From: Burkholderia singularis
Lineage (GTDB): Bacteria > Pseudomonadota > Gammaproteobacteria > Burkholderiales > Burkholderiaceae
Assembly: GCF_900176645.1 (NCBI RefSeq)
Contig: NZ_FXAN01000040.1
Coordinates: 62,001-126,000 of the forward strand
DNA length: 64,000 nt
Reading direction: 5' to 3'
The notes under the pieces: model-generated
The model's input: only the letters and a program-made list of their open reading frames with translations
Database searches by the model: none
Told to the model about the DNA's origin: nothing
Translations under genes and position numbers: made by a program
Part shown: positions 8,224 to 19,151 of the stretch, piece by piece
Numbering within the stretch: the first letter of the stretch is position 1
Layout: each line of letters begins with the position of its first letter

Positions 8224-9276
8224 TCAATAGTTGGGCGCTTGTTCGTCGCGCCGGTATGCGCTGGGTGTTTGCCCGGTCCATTTGCGGAACGCGCGCGTGA
8301 AATTTGCCGGATCGGTGAATTGCAGGCGTTCGGCGATCGTCTTCAGATCAAGATCGGATGCGCGCAACATATGGCGTGCGTCGCGCAGCCGCGCTTCGTC
8401 TACGAGCGAGCGATAGCCGGAGCCTGCGTCGAGCAGGCGCCGCCGCAGGGTGCGCGTCGACATCAGCAGACGTTTGGCCAACTCGTCCGGGTCAGGATAG
8501 CCGCGTTCGGTCAGAACCAGCTCCGCGCGCACCCGCGCGACGAGATCGCCTTCGTCGTGACGCACGTGAGCATATTCGCGTTCGACCTGCGCGAGCGCCT
8601 GCTGATGCGCGATTTCGTCGGCAAGCGGCAGCGGCCAGTCGAGCGCGCTGCGCGCTACCCATAGCGCATTGGCTGCACAACCGAAACGCACGGGCGGTAG
8701 CCGATGGTGGTAGCGCGTGTAATAGTCCGGTTCGGGCCAGGTGAATTGCAACTCGATCGGCGGATCCTGGCGTCCCGTGACCGTGCTCACGTTTTGCGCG
8801 ATGCCGGTGAGCACGATCTCGAACATTGCGTGATGCTGAAGCACCGGGCTCGGCTGGACGCCGTGCAGTGCCAGCAACACGCCGTCCTCGCGCTCCGTGT
8901 ATTGCAACCGGTATTGTCGATTGCGCATCCGAAAGTAACGCGCATTGACGGAGAGGGACGTGCGCAAATCGGCCGCGGTCAACGCCGCGTAGCCGAGAAA
9001 GCCGTGTACCGACATGCGCAGCCGCAGGCCGAGTTCGAAGCCGATGCCTTCGTCGCCGCTCAGCCGCATTGCGTTCAGCACGAGCCGACCCCATTGCGAT
9101 GGCGCGACGCGCGCGTTCGGCTCGTCGAGCACATCGTCGTGCAGCCCGGTGCCCGCGCGCGCGTCGCGCGGATCGATGCCGCGTTCCTCGAAGACCTTCA
9201 GCAAATGCCGCAAATAGGCGACCGGGATTGTCGGCCGCCGTAGGCCCAGATTGTCCTTGATCGTGCGTCGCACCAT
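8224..9276 (-). CDS. AraC-family transcriptional regulator (Arabinose_bd-type N-terminus)
   Basis: From the ATG at 9276 the product has 350 residues. The N-terminal 200 residues resemble the ligand domain of OruR/ArgR-like AraC regulators. The C-terminus has both helix-turn-helix motifs (DPDELAKRLLMSTRTLRRRL and RLQFTDPANFTRAFRKWTG). The frame extends to non-ATG starts up to 9339, but 9276 gives the normal family length. It is divergent from fadH, so it may control fatty-acid or enoyl-CoA metabolism there. Effector unknown. Confidence 0.85.
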   Translation of the reverse strand: MVRRTIKDNLGLRRPTIPVAYLRHLLKVFEERGIDPRDARAGTGLHDDVLDEPNARVAPSQWGRLVLNAMRLSGDEGIGFELGLRLRMSVHGFLGYAALTAADLRTSLSVNARYFRMRNRQYRLQYTEREDGVLLALHGVQPSPVLQHHAMFEIVLTGIAQNVSTVTGRQDPPIELQFTWPEPDYYTRYHHRLPPVRFGCAANALWVARSALDWPLPLADEIAHQQALAQVEREYAHVRHDEGDLVARVRAELVLTERGYPDPDELAKRLLMSTRTLRRRLLDAGSGYRSLVDEARLRDARHMLRASDLDLKTIAERLQFTDPANFTRAFRKWTGQTPSAYRRDEQAPNY

Positions 9277-9283
9277 GATAAAT

Positions 9284-9297
9284 GGCCAAGATTGGCC
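9284..9297. promoter_or_regulatory. Inverted repeat between araC-type gene and fadH
   Basis: GGCCAA-GA-TTGGCC is a 6-bp inverted repeat in the divergent intergenic region, just upstream of the AraC start. Candidate operator by position. Confidence 0.4.
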
Positions 9298-9386
9298 GAA
9301 AATGACAAGTATTATGGCTGTTTGCCCCCTCACGGACAAGCGGGGTTGCGCTTACGATGTGCACACAACCATTTTCCGTTCGATAG

Positions 9387-11423
<2,037 letters not shown>

Positions 11424-11542
11424 GCACGGTGCGTCGTGTTTTCTTTCGGATGCCGCATGCCAACGAGGTGCATCAGTAGCGAATCAAAAAAAATTTTGTT
11501 GAGATCGTTTAGTGTTTTTCTAATGCCGGTGAGTGGAAAGGC

Positions 11543-11977
11543 TTAAACGAAAGTCTTTTCGCTATACCGTTTCTGGAGAAAGTACCGGGTATGTCCTAAC
11601 GGAAAGCCGGGCAGTTCAGCAAAAACCGTGAACACGAACCGTTCGTAAATTCTCTTGGCATCGAGATTGAAGGTGTCGATCCAAGCCGCGTGGCATCCTC
11701 GCTCTATAGCGATTTGCTTGGCACGTTCCAATAAATCAAAGGCGTATCCTTGACCACGAGCATTTTCTGCTATGTACAGTCATTTGATAAACAGCCATCC
11801 CCACGCGGTGTGACCGATCAGCCCACCAGCATGACCGTCCGCCCCCTCTATAGATAGAGCAAGATTCTTGAGGTTTGACAGACCTTTAGTTCTAGCGTTG
11901 AACTCGGACAATCCTTCGCCAACAAGTTCGGAGAGCGATAAGGGTATTTCGTCAAATACGGTCAGGCGGCTTTTCAT
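11543..11977 (-). pseudogene. GNAT acetyltransferase interrupted by an in-frame TGA
   Basis: Reading from the ATG at 11977 (ATAGG upstream) gives a GNAT-type N-terminus ending in GHTAWGWLFIK, then a TGA at 11780-11782. The same frame continues as LYIAENARGQGYAFDLLERA, which is acetyl-CoA-binding motif A, and ends at 11543. One base change (probably TGG to TGA, restoring WL) would give a full protein of about 144 residues. The motif usually written YxxxGF reads YERFVF, so a conserved glycine is also lost. This is a recently inactivated or recoded gene in an AT-richer patch. Alternatives are a sequencing error or readthrough. Confidence 0.8.
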
Positions 11978-12326
11978 AGTACCTATCCCGATAGAAATAA
12001 TTGTTGCCTCGTAGAACTGTTTCGCGAAGCTCATTGTATTGCAACGCGTCGGCATCCGCCTGGGTGTAATCGGCTCCCTTCTTTTCTCTCCCTCTCCACC
12101 AAGCGCCACCTGAAACGATGTCGCAGGTACGACCGTGCGGACGGTCCTGTGAGATTTCGTGTCGAGTGTGATGCCCTACGTCGGCGTGCCATACGGTTGT
12201 ATGAAGACGGATGCGATTTCCGCATACGGCAACGTAGTAAACGTAACGTTGCGCGACGCCGCTCTGAAGTGCTTTCGCCACCCGTGAATCAGCGATGGAG
12301 CGCGCATTTAAAAACGTATGCGTCAA
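11952..12326 (-). CDS. Hypothetical small protein upstream of the broken GNAT gene
   Basis: An open frame of 124 codons whose 3' end overlaps the GNAT start by 26 bases, compatible with translational coupling. The product is rich in His, Tyr and Arg and ends NNYFYRDRYYEK. I recognise no family. It could be a genuine small accessory gene or a chance frame; the protein-like C-terminal composition and gene overlap are the only support. Confidence 0.35.
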   Translation of the reverse strand: MTHTFLNARSIADSRVAKALQSGVAQRYVYYVAVCGNRIRLHTTVWHADVGHHTRHEISQDRPHGRTCDIVSGGAWWRGREKKGADYTQADADALQYNELRETVLRGNNYFYRDRYYEKPPDRI

Positions 12327-12389
12327 CGTGTCACATCTCGGAATTCGTAAAGGTGATTTTCACGGAAGGCAGATGCATGTCTAGTTCGA

Positions 12390-12403
12390 GCATCGTATGA
12401 TGC
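12390..12403. promoter_or_regulatory. Inverted repeat upstream of cyoA
   Basis: GCATC-GTAT-GATGC (12390-12403), about 70 bases before the cyoA start in an AT-richer leader. Possible regulator site for the oxidase operon; no FNR/ANR-type box was found. Confidence 0.3.
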
Positions 12404-12471
12404 GGCCAATTCCGAGCATCGGACGTGCGCTCGCGCATTCGGAGTATCTATGCATCAATTAGGCAAATGTG

Positions 12472-13359
12472 ATGAAAAGAAAGGCTTTTAGAAGCTTATT
12501 GTTTTTCCTGGGAGTCGGGCTGACCGTTGCTCTCTCAGGATGCGATCTCGACGTGTTGAATCCGAAGGGCAGTGTCGGCGCGGCGGAGAAAGCGCTGATT
12601 GCAACGTCGACGTGGGCGATGCTGATCGTTGTGGTGCCGGTAATTTTCTTGACGCTGTTCTTTGCATGGCGCTATCGCGCATCGAACCGCAATGCGACCT
12701 ATGCGCCGAAGTGGGCGCATTCGACCGCGATTGAAGTGGTGATCTGGACGGTGCCGACGCTGATCATTCTGTTCCTCGGCGTGCTGACTTGGAAGACCAC
12801 GCACGAGCTGGACCCATACCGGCCGCTCGAATCGCAGGTCAAGCCGATCAATGTCGAGGTCGTCGCCCTCGACTGGAAGTGGCTGTTCGTCTATCCCGAT
12901 CTCGGCATTGCGTCGGTCAACCAGTTGGCGGTTCCAGTTGGTGCGCCGATCAATCTGCGGATCACGTCCGATGCGGTAATGAATTCTTTCTTCATTCCGC
13001 AGCTCGGCACGCAAGTCTATGCGATGGCGGGGATGCAAACGCGGCTGCATTTAATCGCCGATGCACCCGGCGATTTCGCCGGGATGTCGGCGAATTACAG
13101 CGGCCGGGGCTTTTCCGACATGAAATTCCGCACGTTCGCGACACCGCAGGATGCATTCGACGCGTGGGTTGCCAAGGTGCGCGCGTCGTCGAACCATCTG
13201 GACATGACGGCATACAGTCAACTCGCGCAACCGAGCGAGAAGGAGCCGGTGCGCTACTACTCGACAGTGGACGTGCGGCTGTTTAACAACATCATCGCGA
13301 AGTACAACAACGGTCACGTCCTCGATTTGAAGGATGCGGCTTGCGGAACGAAGGGGTAA
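12472..13359 (+). CDS. cyoA: Cytochrome bo3 ubiquinol oxidase subunit II
   Basis: A 295-residue lipoprotein: a lipobox LSGC ends the signal peptide near residue 22, two membrane helices follow (TWAMLIVVVPVIFLTLFFAW and AIEVVIWTVPTLIILFLGV), then a periplasmic cupredoxin-like domain. The CuA cysteine motif of cytochrome c oxidases is absent (SANYSGRGFSDM instead), as expected for a quinol oxidase. The ATG at 12472 is preferred; a GTG lies just before it and AGG sits eight bases upstream. First gene of cyoABCD. Confidence 0.95.
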   Translation: MKRKAFRSLLFFLGVGLTVALSGCDLDVLNPKGSVGAAEKALIATSTWAMLIVVVPVIFLTLFFAWRYRASNRNATYAPKWAHSTAIEVVIWTVPTLIILFLGVLTWKTTHELDPYRPLESQVKPINVEVVALDWKWLFVYPDLGIASVNQLAVPVGAPINLRITSDAVMNSFFIPQLGTQVYAMAGMQTRLHLIADAPGDFAGMSANYSGRGFSDMKFRTFATPQDAFDAWVAKVRASSNHLDMTAYSQLAQPSEKEPVRYYSTVDVRLFNNIIAKYNNGHVLDLKDAACGTKG

Positions 13360-13362
13360 CGC

Positions 13363-15363
13363 ATGTTCGGCAAACTGACACTTTCGGCGATCCCGTTCGA
13401 TCAGCCGATCATCATGAGCGCGGGCGCCTTCATGGGCTTGGTCGTGCTGGGCATACTCGGCACGCTGACGGTGACCGGCCGCTGGAAATGGCTGTGGACC
13501 GAATGGCTGACCACGGTCGATCACAAGAAACTCGGTGTGATGTATATCATCGTCGCGCTGATCATGCTGTTGCGCGGCTTCGCCGACGCGATCATGATGC
13601 GCATGCAGCTTGCGCTCGCGTATCATGCGCCTGGCTATCTGCCGCCGCATCACTATGACCAGATCTTCACCGCGCATGGCGTCATCATGATCTTCTTCAT
13701 GGCGATGGCGTTCATGGTCGGTCTGATGAACATCATCGTGCCGCTGCAGATCGGTGCGCGCGATGTCGCGTTTCCGTTCATCAATTCGTTGAGCTTTTGG
13801 CTGACGGCGGTCGGCGCGATCCTGATCAACATCTCGCTTGTCGTCGGGGAATTCGCGCAAACGGGCTGGCTCGCCTATCCTCCGTTATCCGAACTACAGT
13901 TCAGTCCGGGCGTGGGTGTCGACTACTATTTGTGGGCGTTGCAGATATCCGGCGTCGGGACGTTGCTGACGGGCGTCAATTTTTTCGTAACGATCCTGAA
14001 GATGCGCGCACCCGGTATGTCGCTGATGAAGATGCCGGTGTTCACATGGACGGCGTTGTGCACGAACGTGCTGATCATGGCATCGTTCCCGATCTTGACG
14101 GCGACACTTGCGCTGCTCGGCCTCGACCGCTATCTCGGCATGCACTTTTTTACGAACGATGCCGGCGGCAACGCCATGCTGTACCTGAACCTGATTTGGG
14201 CTTGGGGACACCCCGAGGTGTACATCCTGATCCTGCCTGCGTTCGGAATCTTCTCGGAGGTCGTTGCGACTTACGCGAAAAAACCGTTGTTCGGCTACAA
14301 GACGATGGTCTACGCGAGCTGCGCGATCATGGTGCTGTCGTTTCTCGTGTGGCTGCATCATTTCTTCACGATGGGCTCGGGCGCGAACGTCAACGCGTTC
14401 TTCGGGATCATGACGATGATCATTGCAATTCCGACCGGCGTGAAGGTATTCAACTGGCTGTTTACGATCTATCGCGGCCGGCTTGAATTCTCGACGCCGA
14501 TTCTCTGGACGATCGGTTTCATGGTGACGTTCACGCTCGGTGGGATGACAGGCGTGATGATGGCGATTCCAGGTGCGGACTTCGTGCTGCACAACAGCCT
14601 GTTCCTGATTGCGCACTTTCATAACGTGATCATCGGCGGCGTGCTGTTCGGCTATCTCGCGGGCTTTAACTACTGGTTCCCGAAAGTGTTCGGCTTCAAG
14701 CTGAACGAAAAGCTTGGCAAAGCGTCGTTCTGGTTCTGGCAGGTCGGCTTCTATGTTGCGTTCGTGCCGCTCTACGTACTCGGCTTCATGGGCATGACGC
14801 GCCGCCTGAACCATTACGACAATCCCGCTTGGCATCCTTGGCTGATCGTCGCGGCGGCGGGCGCCGTGCTGATCGCGATCGGCATCGCGTGCCAGTTGCT
14901 GCAACTCGTCGTCAGTATCCGCGATCGTCATCTGCCGGAGAACCGCGATTTGACGGGCGACCCATGGGATGGCCGCACGCTCGAATGGGCGATGTCGTCG
15001 CCGCCGCCGGCCTACAATTTCGCGACGATTCCGGTCGTGCACGAACTCGACGAATATGCGTATCGCAAGGAGCGCGGCCTCGGTATCGGCAAGCAATCGG
15101 AATATCGCGACATCCATATGCCGTCGAATACGAGTGCTGGCTTGTTCGTCGGGTTGTTCAGCTTGGTGCTCGGTTTTGCCGCGGTGTGGCACATCTGGTG
15201 GCTCGTGATTGCCGGTCTAGCCGGCGTCGTCGCAACGGTGATCGTCTATAGCTCGAACGATAACGAAGGCTATTACATTCCGGCCGACGAGGTGCGCGAG
15301 ATCGAGGCGTTGGGCGGTGCACGCAAGATGCGGCCGGTGAACGTCGAACTGGAGACCAACTGA
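13363..15363 (+). CDS. cyoB: Cytochrome bo3 ubiquinol oxidase subunit I
   Basis: A 666-residue heme-copper oxidase subunit, close to E. coli CyoB (663). Histidine ligands lie in [11 protein letters not shown] (low-spin heme), [14 protein letters not shown] (CuB His with the crosslinked Tyr), the HH pair of LHHFFTMG (CuB), and [11 protein letters not shown] (both hemes). It reduces O2 to water at the inner membrane and pumps protons. It follows cyoA by three bases and overlaps cyoC by one base. Confidence 0.97.
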   Translation: MFGKLTLSAIPFDQPIIMSAGAFMGLVVLGILGTLTVTGRWKWLWTEWLTTVDHKKLGVMYIIVALIMLLRGFADAIMMRMQLALAYHAPGYLPPHHYDQIFTAHGVIMIFFMAMAFMVGLMNIIVPLQIGARDVAFPFINSLSFWLTAVGAILINISLVVGEFAQTGWLAYPPLSELQFSPGVGVDYYLWALQISGVGTLLTGVNFFVTILKMRAPGMSLMKMPVFTWTALCTNVLIMASFPILTATLALLGLDRYLGMHFFTNDAGGNAMLYLNLIWAWGHPEVYILILPAFGIFSEVVATYAKKPLFGYKTMVYASCAIMVLSFLVWLHHFFTMGSGANVNAFFGIMTMIIAIPTGVKVFNWLFTIYRGRLEFSTPILWTIGFMVTFTLGGMTGVMMAIPGADFVLHNSLFLIAHFHNVIIGGVLFGYLAGFNYWFPKVFGFKLNEKLGKASFWFWQVGFYVAFVPLYVLGFMGMTRRLNHYDNPAWHPWLIVAAAGAVLIAIGIACQLLQLVVSIRDRHLPENRDLTGDPWDGRTLEWAMSSPPPAYNFATIPVVHELDEYAYRKERGLGIGKQSEYRDIHMPSNTSAGLFVGLFSLVLGFAAVWHIWWLVIAGLAGVVATVIVYSSNDNEGYYIPADEVREIEALGGARKMRPVNVELETN

Positions 15364-15977
15364 TGGCATATCTATCCTTGAGCGCGGCAGAGCACGCCAA
15401 TGCGCACGACCACGATCATCCGCCGTCTCATTCTGTATTCGGCTTCTGGCTGTATCTGATGACGGATTGCGTGATCTTTGCCGCGCTGTTCGCGGTGTTT
15501 GCGGTGCTCGGCCGGCAGTATGCGGGCGGCCCGAGCGCGGCCGATTTGTTCGACATTCCCGGCGTGGCGGTGGAGACAGCGCTACTGCTCGTCAGCAGCA
15601 TCACATACGGGTTGGCGATGATCGGTGCGCAACGTGGACGACGCGGTGCGCTGTTCGGTTGGCTGGCCATCACGTTCTTGCTCGGTGCGGGGTTTCTCGT
15701 GCTGGAGCTGCGCGAATTCTCGCATCTGATTGGACAAGGCGCGGGGCCGCAGCGCAGCGCGTTCCTGTCGTCGTTCTTCACGCTGGTCGGCACGCACGGC
15801 CTGCACGTTGCCACCGGCTTGCTGTGGATGGCCGTGCTCGCATTTCAGGCGCTGCGCCGCCCAGCGTTGACCGAGCGGGATATCCGCCGGCTTACCTGCT
15901 TGAGCCTGTTCTGGCACTTCCTCGACATCGTCTGGATTTGCGTCTTTACCTTCGTTTATCTCGCGAGCGTGATCTAA
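15363..15977 (+). CDS. cyoC: Cytochrome bo3 ubiquinol oxidase subunit III
   Basis: A 204-residue integral membrane protein with five predicted helices, the usual size and topology for CyoC. A His-rich N-terminus (HANAHDHDHPPSHS) precedes VFGFWLYLMTDCVIF; THGLHVATGLLWM and the C-terminal FWHFLDIVWICVFTFVYL are subunit III signatures. It stabilises the oxidase core. It overlaps cyoB by one base and abuts cyoD. Confidence 0.95.
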   Translation: MAYLSLSAAEHANAHDHDHPPSHSVFGFWLYLMTDCVIFAALFAVFAVLGRQYAGGPSAADLFDIPGVAVETALLLVSSITYGLAMIGAQRGRRGALFGWLAITFLLGAGFLVLELREFSHLIGQGAGPQRSAFLSSFFTLVGTHGLHVATGLLWMAVLAFQALRRPALTERDIRRLTCLSLFWHFLDIVWICVFTFVYLASVI

Positions 15978-16310
15978 ATGGCTGATTCGCATCTTTCTCA
16001 CGACGGCGAAGCGCACGGTACCGTGGGCGGTTATATCACCGGATTTATTCTATCGATTGTATTGACGGCCGCATCGTTCGGGCTCGTGCTGAGCGGTGCG
16101 CTGCCGCCACGCGAATCGATTGTCGCGCTTGCGGCGCTTGCGTTCGTGCAGATCGTCGTTCATTTGATTTATTTTCTGCATATGAATGCGTCGTCGAGCC
16201 AGCGCTGGAATGTGGTGGCGTTCAGTTATACGGTGGTGACCGTAGGAATCCTGATCGTTGGCTCGATGTGGGTCATGCATAACGTCAGTATGAACATGAT
16301 GTCGCGTTGA
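15978..16310 (+). CDS. cyoD: Cytochrome bo3 ubiquinol oxidase subunit IV
   Basis: A 110-residue protein with three membrane helices; VQIVVHLIYFLHMNASSSQRW is the conserved CyoD segment. It starts directly after the cyoC stop. The operon ends here with a strong terminator; no heme O synthase (cyoE) follows. Confidence 0.95.
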   Translation: MADSHLSHDGEAHGTVGGYITGFILSIVLTAASFGLVLSGALPPRESIVALAALAFVQIVVHLIYFLHMNASSSQRWNVVAFSYTVVTVGILIVGSMWVMHNVSMNMMSR

Positions 16311-16352
16311 GCGATATTGTTGCGTCGCACAGCGGTTCTGCATGAGCCGCAC

Positions 16353-16399
16353 ATGGGCAGCTGCTGCCGGCCAGCGCCGGGGCAGCTGCCCATTTTTTT
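16353..16399 (+). terminator. Rho-independent terminator of cyoABCD
   Basis: A perfect 12-bp stem (ATGGGCAGCTGC, 16353-16364, with its complement 16382-16393) closing a 17-base GC-rich loop, followed by an unbroken run of T to 16399. Confidence 0.93.
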
Positions 16400-16712
16400 G
16401 CCAGGCTCACATCGGCAGTCGCACAAGACCGTAGCCGTGCGGCCGGTTTGGGGCTAACCGACATTCGGAAACCGTGGTCGCCGAACCGAATTCGCAGCGG
16501 TTTCGATCGACCGCGTATCGTTCGCGCTCCAGTGAAGCGCTGCCCGCTTTCCGAGTTAATTCGACCAGACAGTCTCCAGCATCGCTCAGCAGATGCATTC
16601 GATAATGGGTATGAATCCTTTCATGGAAAGAAAGGAGGGTTGATTTTTTCGGATTGTTGATGAATTTTTTATTAAATCGATTTCTTCGGTATGGTCGCAA
16701 ACGATACCGATA
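16400..16712. other. Intergenic region, left edge of the accessory island
   Basis: No gene supported. Composition shifts to AT-rich after about 16620, next to a truncated transporter gene, which suggests an old junction or decayed DNA. No insertion-sequence ends are visible. Confidence 0.4.
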
Positions 16713-17039
16713 TTGCGTATCGGGAAGCCGTGTATGTGCTTTGCTGCTTATCCGTGGCACACGAGTTTCGTGGCGATGTGCGTGCTCGCCGTATTTTTAG
16801 GGCTTGCGCTCGGTATGGCGCAGCCGAATCTTCTCGCGCTGGTTCATGACGTCGCGGCGCAACGGGATGTCGGGCGGGTGATCGGTTTGCGAACGATTTT
16901 GCAGAATGTCGGGGCGTCGCTGTGGCCTTTGTGTTTCGGCGCGCTCGGCCAGCCTGTCATCGGCTTGGTGTTGCCGGGCGAGGGCATCATATTTTTATTG
17001 GCCGGCATGCGGTTTTCGTTGACGCGAACGCGTCCTTGA
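16713..17039 (+). pseudogene. MFS transporter C-terminal remnant
   Basis: A 108-codon frame reads as the last membrane helices of a major-facilitator exporter: FLGLALGMAQPNLLALVHDV followed by GRVIGLRTILQNVGASLWPL resembles the sugar/drug-type MFS helix 10-11 loop (RxGxAxGLR). A complete transporter needs about 400 residues, and no N-terminal part is visible upstream. It ends one base before the 3' end of the convergent biosynthetic operon. Probably a deletion remnant, perhaps of an exporter once belonging to the adjacent cluster. Confidence 0.6.
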
Positions 17040-17040
17040 A

Positions 17041-17862
17041 TCAGAGCCGCGAGCGCAATGAGAATGCCGAACGCGTGAATGCCGTAACCCAACGCGTCGT
17101 CACTGCATTGGCGATTTCGTCGAGCAGTGCCTCGACGGCGTCGACCTGCCATGCGTGTGCGTCTGACGGCGCAAGTCCCGCAGATGCCGTTGGCCCCAGT
17201 GCAATGCCGCACGGCGCTCGCTCGCTCGTCACAAGTTCGCAGACGGCCCGATGCGCCTGTTTTGCAATGGTCGCGCTAGTCATCGCTTCGATTGCGCTCA
17301 AATCAATCACCGAACGTGACAAGTCACCGACGTCGAGATGCGCCGCCGCGGCCAACTGCTCGGCGCTCGCGTCCGGCCTGAACGGCAGCAGCCAACCGAC
17401 CTGGCGCGACGCACAGAGCGCTTCGAGAAAGGTTGGCGGCGCGCTCGATCCCGTGCCGTCCGATTCCTGCGGCGGCTCGCATAACGTCCAGGTCGAAACC
17501 GTTGCTGTGTCGGCTTGCGTGCCGTTACGCATGCGTCCGATCTGTGCGGCGAGCGGGCAGTACACATCGGACGCGGGCCAGACGATTTCGCCCGTGCCTG
17601 TTGAATCCAGCCGTAGTGGCCAACTGCTGGCTCCTAATGCGGCTGGCTCGCCCGTTACGCTGCATGGCCTGTTCGGCGGCGAGTAGAGCAATAGCAGTTC
17701 GAGTTCGTCTGCATAGCTTTCTCGCACGCGGGCGAACCATCGCAACGCATCCTTGTCGCGCAACAAGGCCGGGCAGGCGCGCAGCATGACGATCGCACGC
17801 GTGTCATAGCCAGTGAAGATCGCGTTCACGCGTCGCGCGGTCCGTTCAAATTCAGTTTGCAT
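17041..17862 (-). CDS. Unrecognised protein, last gene of the DAHPS/prephenate dehydratase operon
   Basis: A 273-residue protein that I cannot place in a family. It has no signal peptide or membrane helix and looks soluble. The N-terminal third (ARRVNAIFTGYDTRAIVMLR) looks like a compact alpha/beta fold. The middle is Ser/Thr/Pro-rich around residues 145-165, and the C-terminal third is helical with HAWQVDAVEALLDEIANAVT. The ATG at 17862 lies inside the end of pheA (11-base overlap), so it is almost certainly co-translated with it and belongs to the same pathway. Its frame is open upstream, but only as a shadow of pheA. Function unknown. Confidence 0.7.
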   Translation of the reverse strand: MQTEFERTARRVNAIFTGYDTRAIVMLRACPALLRDKDALRWFARVRESYADELELLLLYSPPNRPCSVTGEPAALGASSWPLRLDSTGTGEIVWPASDVYCPLAAQIGRMRNGTQADTATVSTWTLCEPPQESDGTGSSAPPTFLEALCASRQVGWLLPFRPDASAEQLAAAAHLDVGDLSRSVIDLSAIEAMTSATIAKQAHRAVCELVTSERAPCGIALGPTASAGLAPSDAHAWQVDAVEALLDEIANAVTTRWVTAFTRSAFSLRSRL

Positions 17863-19039
17863 GAGAGGAATCCTGATTGATTGCGTGCAGCGCCACAGGG
17901 ATTTTGATTCCGTGTTGCGCGTGCTGTTCGCCGGATCTGGCCGTCGCCGCATATGCGCCCAGCACGCGCAGCGACGTGACGACGGTACGTAGCTCGTGCA
18001 ACGCGTCGAGCAGGTCGGGGTGATGTCGGCAGCAGCCGATTTCGATGAAAAACCGGTAAGCCCAAAGTTCGCTTTTGAGCGGCCGGGAATCGATGCGAGT
18101 GATGGCGATGCAACGCGCCGCGAACGGAGTGAGACAGCGCAAGAGCGCGCCTGTGTCGTTTTCAAGCTCAACGGCGATGAGTGTGCGCTCGTCGTCGCGT
18201 GGCGCAGCAGCTTGCTTGCCTATGATCGAAAACCGCGTGCTGTTGAGCCGCTCGTCTTGAATATCGGCTGCAAGCACTGTCAGCGCATAGCGCGCGGCCG
18301 CGCGGCGGCTGGCTATCGCGGCCGTGCCCGGCGTGGTGCTTGCCAACTGCGCCGCGTGCGCATTGCTGGCCGCAAGCGTGCGCTCGACGTGCGGCAGATT
18401 CGCATCGAGCCAACGGCGGCATTGTCCGAGCGCTTGCGGATGCGCGATGACGCTCGCAATGTCATCCATCCGACCATCGGCCGACATCAGGCAATGCGAG
18501 ATCGGCAGCGCGACCTCGGCGAATATCTGCATCGATTTGTCGAATACGAGATCGAGCGTGCGCATGATGGTCCCTTCGGTGGAATTCTCGATCGGAACCA
18601 CACCATAGCGGGCCGAGCCTGCGTCGATCGCGTAAAACACAGCATCGACACTGTCGCACGGCAGCGCTTGCACGCTATGACCGAAATGCGTGTGCATCGC
18701 GTCTTCGGTATAGGTGCCGGCCGGCCCGAGAAACGCAACCGTCGGCCCTTCCTGCAACGTGCGGCTAATGCGAAAGATCTCGGTCCAGATCGCGCGCACG
18801 TGTGAATGCGCAAGCGGCCCCGAGCTGCACTCGTCGAGCGAGGCCAGGATTTCCTGTTCGCGCACAGGCTGGTGCACGCGCTCGCCCATCGAGCGCTTTG
18901 CATGGCCGATCGCTTGTGCGTGATCGAGCCGTTCGTTCAGCAATGCGATCAATCGTTCATCAATGGACATGATGGCGGTGCGATGCCGAGCGATCTCGTC
19001 GTTCGGCGTCGGCGCGCGCCCAATGGATAGGTCGGTCAT
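17852..19039 (-). CDS. pheA: Bifunctional chorismate mutase / prephenate dehydratase
   Basis: A 395-residue P-protein converting chorismate to prephenate and then phenylpyruvate. An AroQ-type mutase domain (about 18-95; IMSIDERLIALLNERL) is followed by the dehydratase domain starting TVAFLGPAGTYTEDAM, with the catalytic TRF at 268-270. A C-terminal ACT domain has GALL (297-300) and DSRP (317-320) in place of the usual GALV and ESRP phenylalanine-binding motifs, so feedback inhibition may be altered. Start at 19039 is supported by GGAG. Gene context (DAHP synthase upstream, thioesterase and acyl-CoA dehydrogenase in the same operon) suggests a dedicated isozyme feeding a secondary pathway rather than the housekeeping copy. 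Confidence 0.92.
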   Translation of the reverse strand: MTDLSIGRAPTPNDEIARHRTAIMSIDERLIALLNERLDHAQAIGHAKRSMGERVHQPVREQEILASLDECSSGPLAHSHVRAIWTEIFRISRTLQEGPTVAFLGPAGTYTEDAMHTHFGHSVQALPCDSVDAVFYAIDAGSARYGVVPIENSTEGTIMRTLDLVFDKSMQIFAEVALPISHCLMSADGRMDDIASVIAHPQALGQCRRWLDANLPHVERTLAASNAHAAQLASTTPGTAAIASRRAAARYALTVLAADIQDERLNSTRFSIIGKQAAAPRDDERTLIAVELENDTGALLRCLTPFAARCIAITRIDSRPLKSELWAYRFFIEIGCCRHHPDLLDALHELRTVVTSLRVLGAYAATARSGEQHAQHGIKIPVALHAINQDSSHAN

Positions 19040-19151
19040 TTCGCGCTCCGTTCGGTGAAAGCACGCCGCATCAATGGCCTCGTCCGCGGCCGGACAAGGC
19101 CGCACGGATGCGATGCGGCGCGCGTATGACGTCCGTGTTCGGGTCTGCCGT

